Below are positions 30,310-36,598 of a DNA stretch of 38,067 nucleotides, in pieces. The DNA lies in the NCBI GenBank assembly GCA_023544525.1, contig JAMJFU010000012.1, positions 1-38,067 on the forward strand, given 5' to 3'. Every line of letters starts with the position of its first letter. The first letter of the stretch is position 1. A program made the position numbers and the translations under genes. A model generated the notes under the pieces. It was given only the letters and a program-made list of their open reading frames with translations. It ran no database searches and was not told the DNA's origin. The DNA comes from Anaerolineae bacterium. GTDB lineage: Bacteria; Chloroflexota; Anaerolineae; JAAYZQ01.

Positions 30310-33258
30310 TTAGCCGGTGCCGGCGGGCGTAGCGGTCGGCGTCGCAGTGGGTGTAGGCGGCTCGGTGGTCGGGGTCGGCGTGGGCGTAGGGGTGTTCGTC
30401 GCTGGGGGTGGCTCGGTCGGCAGCGGCGTGGGCGTCCAGGTGGGTGTTGGCGTGAGTGTCGGGAACGGGGTGGTGGTCGGCGTCCAGGTAGGCGTGGCTT
30501 GTGGCGTTGGTGTCCAGGTAGGCGTCGCTGTGACTGTGGGTGTCGGGTTCTGGACGACAACCCAGGTCCGGGCCTCGATGCCGTTTCCCGCCTGGTCGTA
30601 GGCTACCACTCGCAGGGTATAGTCCCGGCTTTCCAGGGCGCGCACATCCCACACGGCCAATAAGCCACTGTCCACAGGGGCATAGACCGGGCCAGCCACC
30701 GGCCCCCAACCGATGGGATCCCGGCCCTCGCCGTATTCGACCACATAATGGGCAAAACCAGGCATATTGGCCCGGCCCACCACATAGACCTCGCTGGTCA
30801 CGGTCTCTCCAGGCAACGGCTGGAGGATAGACACATCGGCTGGCCCAGTGTGCACCGGGCAGAGTTGCTCGGGTGGCTGCGGGATATTGCGTTCCTGGGC
30901 CCAGCGCTTCCCCTCCTCGCCGGGCAGCACAAAGTAGTAGCGCTCTTCGACGGCGTGGACCGGGCAGTATTCTGTGGCCAAGGCGTTGGTGCTCAGGTCA
31001 ACGCGCACATATTGGTGAAAATCGTACTCTGGTCCCACAGGTCCCTGGCCCGCAGCAAAGATTTCGGTGCGGCGCCGGTCGGGCGGGCAGGCATCGCTGG
31101 GGACGGAGCCGGCATCGGCACTGATCTCAAACTCTTCGATGCCGTCGGGCCTGGCGAACTGCTGCGCTGGTTGGTCGGCCAGGGCTCGCTCCATGAAGTT
31201 GTGCCAAATGGGGCCAGCCCCGCGCGATCCGGCGACGTTCTTCATGGCCGTGTTGTCGGCGTTGCCCACCCATACGCCAGCCACCAGGTCGGGGGTGTAG
31301 CCCAGGGTCCAGGCATCGCGCCAATCATCGGTGGTGCCGGTCTTGGCCGCGGCCGGTCGCGACAGCTTGAGCGGGTTATTCTGTCCAAAGGAGGGAGCCC
31401 GGGCCTGGTTATCGGCCAGGATGTTGGTGATCAGGTAAGCGTGCTGGGGGCTGATCACCTGGTCCTCCATGGGCGCCCGGTACTCCTCTATGGTGCGGCC
31501 TGACGCATCCTCAATGCGGAGGATGGCCACGGGCGGCACGCGTTTGCCCTCGTTGGCAAACACCCCGTAGGCACCGACCATCTCGAGCAACGTCACGTCG
31601 CCGCCGCCCAGGGTCAGGCTCAGGCCATAGTCCGGCCGGTCGAGCGATGCGATGCCCAGGCGGTGGGCTGTATCCAGCATGGCCGGCAGGCCCACGAACT
31701 CTAGCGTCTTGACGGCGGGGATGTTCAGCGACCGAGCCAATGCCTCGCGCAGCAATACCGGACCATGCTCTTCATCATCATAGTTCTTGGGCACGTAGGG
31801 CCGTCCCAGGGCATCCCGGAATTCGGTCTTGACGTCCCAGATCAGGGTCGCCGGTGTCCAGCCTTTTTCCAGGGCTGTGACGTAGGTGACCGGTTTGATC
31901 GAGGAGCCCGGCTGCCGTAGCCGCAGGGCGACGTTCACCTGCCCGTCGATCTCGACGTTGTTAAAATCGGCACTGCCCAGCATCACAAGGATCTCACCTG
32001 TATCGGGCTTGATGGCGACCACGGAGGCATTGGTGGCGTGCCGGTCCTTGAGCGTTGCCAGGTGAGCCCGCACCTCCTCCTGGGCGATGCCCTGCAGTCG
32101 CGAATCCAGCGTGGTGGTCACCCGCAGCCCACTGCGGTAGATCACGTCGGCTCCATATTTCTGCTCCAGCTGCTGCTGGATCCATGTCACAAAGTGGGGT
32201 GCCTCCACATGCGATTGGGGGGGCTGGAGTTGTAGCTCGGCCGTTTTGGCTGCGTCAGCCTCGCCCTGGCTGACGTACCCGGCTTCGACCATCAGGTCCA
32301 GCACCACAGCCTGGCGGCTTTTGGCCCCCTCCCAGTTCGAGTAAGGGTCCCAATAAGCGGGTGCCTGGGGCAGACCGGCCAGGAGAGCGGCCTCGGCCAG
32401 TGTCAGCTCGCCCGCCTTTTTGCCAAAGTAGGTCTCGGCTGCGGCCTCAATGCCGTAGGCCAGGTTTCCATAGTTGATCTCGTTGAGATAGATCTCCAGG
32501 ATCTCTTGCTTCGTGTAGCGGCGGCTGATCTCTGAGGCCAGCACGGCCTCACGGACCTTGCGCTTGACCGTCTGCTCGGTTCGCTCCTCAGGCGACAGCA
32601 GCACCAGCCTGGCTACCTGTTGGGGGATGCTGCTGAACCCTGATACGATGCGCTGTTCCTGAAGGTTGTAATACACGGCGCGCACAAAGGCGATGGGGTC
32701 CACCCCGGGGTGCTGCCAGAACCGCTCGTCCTCCGTGGCCACCGTGGCGTTGATCAGATGTGGGGAGATCTGCTCGAGGGGGATCAGGATGCGCCGCCCT
32801 CCACTGGGGTCGACGATCTCGTGCAAGAGGCGCCCATTCCGATCATAGATCTGGGTGCTGACAAAACTGGCGGACTGTCCCCGCAGCGCTTCCGCAGAGG
32901 GCAGGTCCGCGGCGATGGCAGCATACGCTGCCACCACGATGCACAGGCTGATGACAAAGAGCGAAACGACGACGAGGATCGAGACAAAGGCTGACGATCC
33001 CCTCCGGGAGCCGCCGGAGGGCGGTGCTGCGGGTGGCCGCGGTGGTGGCGGCGGCGGGACATAGTATTGAGGGCGCCGGATCGGCTGCCGGGGCTCCGGA
33101 TATCCGGCCCTGCCCCTCTCACCCGGTCGCTGGCCCTGCTCGGGCCCGGCCGGACGGCTGTCCGCTCGGGCCGGGGGGCGTGCCTGCTGCTCTCGGGACG
33201 GGCCATTACTGCGGGTAGGCTGTCGTGGGCCCGACCTCTGGCTATCATATCGCGCCAT
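30310..33258 (-). CDS. Class A penicillin-binding protein (PBP1A-like) with Pro/Thr-rich tail
   Basis: 982 residues from the ATG at 33258 (AGGAG upstream; longer frame to 33327 has none). Order: disordered Arg/Pro-rich cytoplasmic part (1-85, with a run of prolines), one TM helix (about 90-115), GT51 glycosyltransferase (VATEDERFWQHPGVDP with catalytic Glu near 176; KRKVREAVLASEISRRYTKQ), transpeptidase with SSIK (452-455), SLN (510-512) and KTGT (639-642). A beta-type domain (DVSILQPLPGETVTSEVYVV) and about 85 residues of TPTPT-like sequence end it. The GT51 motif usually read GGSTxTQQ is GFSSIPQQ here. It makes glycan strands and crosslinks them. Its gene is single, ending in a terminator. 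Confidence 0.96.
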   Translation of the reverse strand: MARYDSQRSGPRQPTRSNGPSREQQARPPARADSRPAGPEQGQRPGERGRAGYPEPRQPIRRPQYYVPPPPPPRPPAAPPSGGSRRGSSAFVSILVVVSLFVISLCIVVAAYAAIAADLPSAEALRGQSASFVSTQIYDRNGRLLHEIVDPSGGRRILIPLEQISPHLINATVATEDERFWQHPGVDPIAFVRAVYYNLQEQRIVSGFSSIPQQVARLVLLSPEERTEQTVKRKVREAVLASEISRRYTKQEILEIYLNEINYGNLAYGIEAAAETYFGKKAGELTLAEAALLAGLPQAPAYWDPYSNWEGAKSRQAVVLDLMVEAGYVSQGEADAAKTAELQLQPPQSHVEAPHFVTWIQQQLEQKYGADVIYRSGLRVTTTLDSRLQGIAQEEVRAHLATLKDRHATNASVVAIKPDTGEILVMLGSADFNNVEIDGQVNVALRLRQPGSSIKPVTYVTALEKGWTPATLIWDVKTEFRDALGRPYVPKNYDDEEHGPVLLREALARSLNIPAVKTLEFVGLPAMLDTAHRLGIASLDRPDYGLSLTLGGGDVTLLEMVGAYGVFANEGKRVPPVAILRIEDASGRTIEEYRAPMEDQVISPQHAYLITNILADNQARAPSFGQNNPLKLSRPAAAKTGTTDDWRDAWTLGYTPDLVAGVWVGNADNTAMKNVAGSRGAGPIWHNFMERALADQPAQQFARPDGIEEFEISADAGSVPSDACPPDRRRTEIFAAGQGPVGPEYDFHQYVRVDLSTNALATEYCPVHAVEERYYFVLPGEEGKRWAQERNIPQPPEQLCPVHTGPADVSILQPLPGETVTSEVYVVGRANMPGFAHYVVEYGEGRDPIGWGPVAGPVYAPVDSGLLAVWDVRALESRDYTLRVVAYDQAGNGIEARTWVVVQNPTPTVTATPTWTPTPQATPTWTPTTTPFPTLTPTPTWTPTPLPTEPPPATNTPTPTPTPTTEPPTPTATPTATPAGTG

Positions 33259-33397
33259 ACGTGCTCCTGGGTTCCAGAGATAGACGTACTTCGATAAACA
33301 CCGTGTCGCCCTCAAGGTTCCGGTCATCTTTTAGACGGTCCAGCCGTCCCCCCGGTTCCCCCATCTGATTCCAGGCCAGCGGGCCTGGCCCCGCCAA

Positions 33398-33426
33398 TTG
33401 GACCGGCTGCGCCTTTATGCTATAAT
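33398..33426 (+). promoter_or_regulatory. Promoter of the Trm112-like gene
   Basis: TTGGAC (33398-33403), a 17-bp spacer and a perfect TATAAT (33421-33426) with TGC before it (extended -10). The leader is about 26 bases to the ATG at 33459. Confidence 0.8.
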
Positions 33427-33458
33427 GGCCTTGGCATTTTCTCATAGAGGAGGCGACG

Positions 33459-33698
33459 ATGGTCAGCCAAGACCTGTTAGAGATTCTGCGCTGCCCGGCT
33501 TGCGTCAGTGGGCCAACGCGCAAAGAGGGAGAAGACCCAGGGCGGCTGGAACTTGTCCGCGGTGAGTGGTTGGTCTGCCAGGAACCGGACTGCGGCCGCA
33601 AGTACCCCATTATCGACGATATCCCGCGCATGCTGATCGAGATCGGGGACAAGTACGTGAACACGCCAGTTGAGGAGTTGGGCAAGCCGGAAGAATAG
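33459..33698 (+). CDS. Trm112-like zinc-ribbon protein
   Basis: 79 residues. LLEILRCPACVSG at the start, then LVCQEPDCGRKYPIIDDIPR: four cysteines in two pairs and the conserved 'YPI.D.IP.ML' ending of the Trm112/UPF0434 (YcaR) family. Eukaryotic Trm112 activates methyltransferases; bacterial members are little studied. The insert between the cysteine pairs is a little longer than in E. coli YcaR. SD GAGGAGG is 6-7 bases from the ATG. It converges on rnz and has its own promoter, so no operon partner is available. Confidence 0.88.
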   Translation: MVSQDLLEILRCPACVSGPTRKEGEDPGRLELVRGEWLVCQEPDCGRKYPIIDDIPRMLIEIGDKYVNTPVEELGKPEE

Positions 33699-33743
33699 GG
33701 TTGGGGGCAAAGCGCCAGGATACAGACGGAGGGCGGGTAGACC

Positions 33744-33778
33744 GGCCTGGTCCGAACCCTGTGCGTCAGGCCTTGTTC
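33744..33778 (+). terminator. Possible terminator after the Trm112-like gene
   Basis: GGCCTG (33744-33749) and CAGGCC (33767-33772), a 6-bp stem with a long loop, followed by TTGTT. It overlaps the end of rnz on the other strand. Weak. Confidence 0.35.
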
Positions 33779-34721
33779 ATTGGTCTCGCTCGACTCTGAC
33801 GAGGGGGGCGTCGCGCCGGATCTGAAAGTGATCCAGGTCGCGGGCCACCGTCGTGTTTGGAAACAGCTGAACCGCTTCGTCCAGGATCTCCCGTTCGGAA
33901 TAGCGCCGCGAGATATGGTGCAGGATCAGGTTGCGGGCGCCAGCTGTCAAGGCCAGTTCCGCTGCCTGCCGGGCGGTGAGATGGCCAAACTCGCGGGCCA
34001 CATCGGCCTCGAGACTGGTGTACGTAGCTTCGATGACCAGGGCGTCGGCGTCGCAGGCTGCTTCCTCCAGGTTCCGTGTCTCGGCAGCATCTCCAACAAA
34101 GACGAATTTTGTCCCTGGACGGGGAGGACCCAGCACGTCGTCGGGATAGATCGTGCGTCCATCGGCCAGTGTCACCGCTTTTCCTGCGACCAACTGCGAC
34201 CGTTCCGGACCGGCCGGCACGCCCAATGCCTCGGCCTGTTCCGCAAGAAAGGGCCGCCGCGCCTTTTGCTGGAAGACAAAGCCAAAGTTGTCGGGGCCTC
34301 GGTGAGTGACCGGGAAGGCGACCAATTCAAACGTGTCATCTTCCATGATGATTCCCGGCTTCAGATCGGTCAGCACCATGCGGATGGGGGGGCGGCGGCG
34401 TCCAAAGACAACCCTCATCAACGCCTCGACGCGGTCCAGAGCCCACTTGCCCCCATAGATCTCCATCTGCTCGATCATTTCCCAGCGCGAGAACGTGGAG
34501 GCCAGCCCGGCGAGCCCCAGGATATGGTCGAGGTGGCCGTGGGTCAGGAGGATCATGTCGAGACGTTTAAAGCCGAGGCCGCTGCGCATAATCTGCCGCT
34601 GGGTTCCTTCCCCACAGTCGATGAGAAAGCGGCGGTCGCGGTGCAGGACGACGGCTGCGGAGAGGCCGCGCCGGATCGAAGGTGCAGAGGCTGAGGTGCC
34701 GAGAAACACGAGTTCGAACAT
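33777..34721 (-). CDS. rnz: Ribonuclease Z
   Basis: tRNA 3' processing endonuclease of the metallo-beta-lactamase fold. 314 residues, the short form. FLGTSASAPSIRRGLSA at the start, the metal motif HGHLDH (61-66), FPVTHRGPDNFGFVF, FVFVGDAAETRN and EATYTSLEADVAREFGHLTA, then LILHHISRRYSEREIL with the last metal histidine. The ATG at 34721 has no SD; instead a promoter lies so close that the transcript should begin at the ATG itself. The open frame to 34751 would run through that promoter and is rejected. Confidence 0.94.
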   Translation of the reverse strand: MFELVFLGTSASAPSIRRGLSAAVVLHRDRRFLIDCGEGTQRQIMRSGLGFKRLDMILLTHGHLDHILGLAGLASTFSRWEMIEQMEIYGGKWALDRVEALMRVVFGRRRPPIRMVLTDLKPGIIMEDDTFELVAFPVTHRGPDNFGFVFQQKARRPFLAEQAEALGVPAGPERSQLVAGKAVTLADGRTIYPDDVLGPPRPGTKFVFVGDAAETRNLEEAACDADALVIEATYTSLEADVAREFGHLTARQAAELALTAGARNLILHHISRRYSEREILDEAVQLFPNTTVARDLDHFQIRRDAPLVRVERDQ

Positions 34722-34727
34722 GACAAG

Positions 34728-34756
34728 ATTGTAGCACAAAAGAAGGTACACTCCAA
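34728..34756 (-). promoter_or_regulatory. Promoter of rnz, giving a leaderless transcript
   Basis: On the minus strand TTGGAG (34756-34751), a 17-bp spacer and TACAAT (34733-34728), with TGC just before (extended -10). Six bases then separate the -10 box from the ATG at 34721, so +1 would be the A of ATG. Confidence 0.65.
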
Positions 34757-34770
34757 AGTTCGGCTAGTGT

Positions 34771-34799
34771 TTGCTCACCTACATCTTTTCGGCTACAAT
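34771..34799 (+). promoter_or_regulatory. Promoter of the HIT gene
   Basis: TTGCTC (34771-34776), a 17-bp spacer and TACAAT (34794-34799). The expected start is near 34806. Its -35 box lies 14 bases from the -35 box of the opposite rnz promoter, so the two polymerases would bind back to back. Confidence 0.65.
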
Positions 34800-34830
34800 G
34801 CCCCTGTGCCTGGAAGGAGGAGCACGGTCG

Positions 34831-35328
34831 ATGAAAAACCTCTGGTCGCCCTGGCGCCTTGAATACCTGACAGAGCCGCCGGCGGACCGTTGCATCTTTT
34901 GCTACGCTGCTGAAGCGGACGACGATCGCGAGAATTTGGTATTACTTCGTGGCGATTGGGCTTTTCTCATCCTGAATCGCTATCCTTACAACAATGGCCA
35001 CTTTATGGCTGTGCCCTACGCCCACGTACCCAGCCTGGAGGCTCTGGACCCCCCGACCCTGACCGAGATGATGCTGCTCCTGAATCGCGGCCTGGCCGCG
35101 CTGCGACGGGCGATGGAGCCTGATGGATTCAACGTGGGTGTGAACATAGGCCAGGTCGCTGGGGCGGGCATCCAAGACCATGTCCATATCCATGCGGTGC
35201 CCCGCTGGGCAGGCGATACCAACTTTATGCCCGTGGTTGGCGACATGCGCGTCATCCCCCAGACGTGGCTGCAGACCTACGATCAGCTCAAGGCTGCGCT
35301 GGAGGACACGAGCGCAGCCGAGGACTAG
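34831..35328 (+). CDS. HIT-family hydrolase (Ap4A phosphorylase-like)
   Basis: 165 residues. Histidine-triad proteins hydrolyse or phosphorolyse nucleotide conjugates such as Ap4A. The triad is HVHIHAVPRW (H117, H119, H121). LNRYPYNNGHFMAVPYAHVP and NVGVNIGQVAGAGIQDHVHI are typical of the Ap4A-phosphorylase/FHIT branch, as is the beginning MKNLWSPWRLEYL. Cys21 and Cys24 (CIFC) form half a zinc site, as in many such proteins. AAGGAGGAG lies about eight bases before the ATG; the frame open to 34771 begins in the promoter. Confidence 0.93.
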   Translation: MKNLWSPWRLEYLTEPPADRCIFCYAAEADDDRENLVLLRGDWAFLILNRYPYNNGHFMAVPYAHVPSLEALDPPTLTEMMLLLNRGLAALRRAMEPDGFNVGVNIGQVAGAGIQDHVHIHAVPRWAGDTNFMPVVGDMRVIPQTWLQTYDQLKAALEDTSAAED

Positions 35329-35397
35329 CCTTCTTTGTGGTGTTGCCCGTCCGTCTTGCAGGGGGCAGGGAGAGCCGGACCAGAAGCGAAGCATGTG

Positions 35398-35437
35398 AAA
35401 AAAAAAGAGGGCCTGGGCGCACGCGTCCCAGGCCCTT
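35398..35437. terminator. Two-way intrinsic terminator
   Basis: GGGCCTGGG (35409-35417) pairs with CCCAGGCCC (35427-35435). On the minus strand the stem is followed by a U-run of about nine T (35406-35398), ideal for the gene at 35540-35941; on the plus strand TTcgcTT follows, serving the HIT gene. Confidence 0.88.
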
Positions 35438-35539
35438 CGCTTGTAGGGAGTGTCCACGGAGGGATCATCTCCTGTCCCCAGGTGGCCATCCTCCGATCGC
35501 TAATAGCCGGCCAAACAGTTCGGCCCGCTGGCGTCTGTC

Positions 35540-35941
35540 CTAGATGGCTTCCTGGGACGAAAAGTACGGCTCGGCAGCGTTCTGCAGGAGCACAAACAGG
35601 GTATAGACGCCGAGGATGGTGCCGATGGGCACGTTGAACAGATTCAGGATGCCCATTATGATCGCCAGGATCCGCCCCCATGACCGTCGTTTCAGCAGGC
35701 CATAACCAGCCAGGATGCCGGGCACGGACAGCACGGCAAAGAGCACCAGGGCGACAAGGCCAATGATGCTCAGCACACCGAGGGCTGTGGGGTCGCCTTC
35801 GACTGCCGCGAGGGAGCCGATGCTCACAAAAAACAAGAGACCACATAGTCCGATGAGCAAGAAAATGGCGTTGGTGACGACATAGAGCCAACCTAGAATC
35901 CTCACATGCTGGTCCATCTCACGCTCGTTGAGTTGATCCAT
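35540..35941 (-). CDS. Small four-helix membrane protein, unknown function
   Basis: 133 residues. After a polar start (MDQLNEREMDQHVRILGWLY) come hydrophobic segments near 15-40 (VVTNAIFLLIGLCGLLFFVS), 53-80 (LGVLSIIGLVALVLFAVLSV), then KRRSWGRILAIIMGILNLFN and IGTILGVYTLFVLLQ. It ends in a short polar tail. I do not recognise a named family; similar small hypotheticals are frequent. SD GAAAGGAT is about nine bases before the ATG. A two-way terminator follows. There is no operon partner except a doubtful small ORF upstream. Confidence 0.8.
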   Translation of the reverse strand: MDQLNEREMDQHVRILGWLYVVTNAIFLLIGLCGLLFFVSIGSLAAVEGDPTALGVLSIIGLVALVLFAVLSVPGILAGYGLLKRRSWGRILAIIMGILNLFNVPIGTILGVYTLFVLLQNAAEPYFSSQEAI

Positions 35942-36122
35942 CTTTGTACCATCCTTTCTGTGGTAGTTGTGTAGATACGAGATACTGCTCGAGTGCCCGG
36001 CGCGTAGCCTTTTCCCCGCCCAACAGGGCCGGGTGGGTGCGCTGCGCTGGAGTGCGGGACAGAGTTACTGCCTGGCGGGACTCGCCTGATTCCAAGATCT
36101 CGACGTGGATCTCTTGCCCCAT
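35919..36122 (-). CDS. Doubtful 67-residue ORF upstream of the small membrane protein
   Basis: It starts at an ATG at 36122 and runs 23 bases into the next gene. The product is polar and charged (begins MGQEIHVEILESGESRQAVT). Against it: the ATG lies inside a perfect TATAAT on this strand and there is no SD. For it: overlap with the next gene and plausible codon use. It may only be the leader of the membrane-protein gene. Confidence 0.3.
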   Translation of the reverse strand: MGQEIHVEILESGESRQAVTLSRTPAQRTHPALLGGEKATRRALEQYLVSTQLPQKGWYKDGSTQRA

Positions 36123-36149
36123 TATACACCAATTATCTGTGAGAGGGAA
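36121..36149 (-). promoter_or_regulatory. Possible promoter of the small membrane protein
   Basis: A perfect TATAAT on the minus strand (36126-36121) with a poor -35 (TTCCCT, 36149-36144) at 17 bp. Transcription from it would give a leader of about 170 bases with a GC-rich hairpin near 36030-36050. Confidence 0.4.
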
Positions 36150-36598
36150 GGGGTGGAGGCGAATTGCACACAGATTGGGTCTTGACTTCTGAGGAATTCA
36201 CCCGTACAATGGGCAGTGTTGAGTTTCGGTCGGGCGACATTGCGGGATTTGCGCTTGAGCTTCTGCCCATAGCGCCGCGCGTAACCGCCTGGTACATCCC
36301 GCGCCGTAGGCTGCAAGCAGTGTCACCTTCACTAGCCTTCGCTTGCGTGAGCGCCCACTGGCGTGCGGGCATGGATGGGAGCCTTTCATGTTGGTGCTCT
36401 CCAGAAGTCGTTCATCCATGATCCTGCCTCAAAGGACTCTTCTCCTGGCGACGACCTTTGGTATGCTCGCTGCTGGTCACCGCACTCTCATCAAGCTGCG
36501 ACGATCCCCCGTGGTACGTTCCGTATCTGCTGACACAATTTGGCCGCTAGCCCGGCACTCTGCCTCGGTGGGCGGTTCGGATAAGGGGGCCTCTGCAC
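36123..36598 (+). other. 476-base intergenic region, possible long leader or small RNA
   Basis: No gene is well supported. An 85-codon frame starting with TTG at 36164 has a GGAGG upstream, but the 36182 promoter lies inside it and its end looks non-coding. Inverted repeats: ATGGGCAG/CTGCCCAT (36209-36216, 36263-36270); CATGGATG/CATCCATG (36370-36377, 36413-36420) with GGAG/CTCC inside. The end holds the palindrome CTGCACGTGCAG (36593-36604). It does not show the conserved cores of RNase P RNA, tmRNA or SRP RNA. Confidence 0.45.
36182..36210 (+). promoter_or_regulatory. Strong plus-strand promoter without an obvious adjacent gene
   Basis: TTGACT (36182-36187), a 17-bp spacer and TACAAT (36205-36210). 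The expected start near 36217 lies about 380 bases before the sensor gene at 36599. Confidence 0.6.

Noticed and set aside
36164-36421. 85-codon ORF with TTG start
   Set aside because: It has an SD, but a strong promoter lies inside it and the second half reads like non-coding sequence; kept only as a remark in the intergenic entry.
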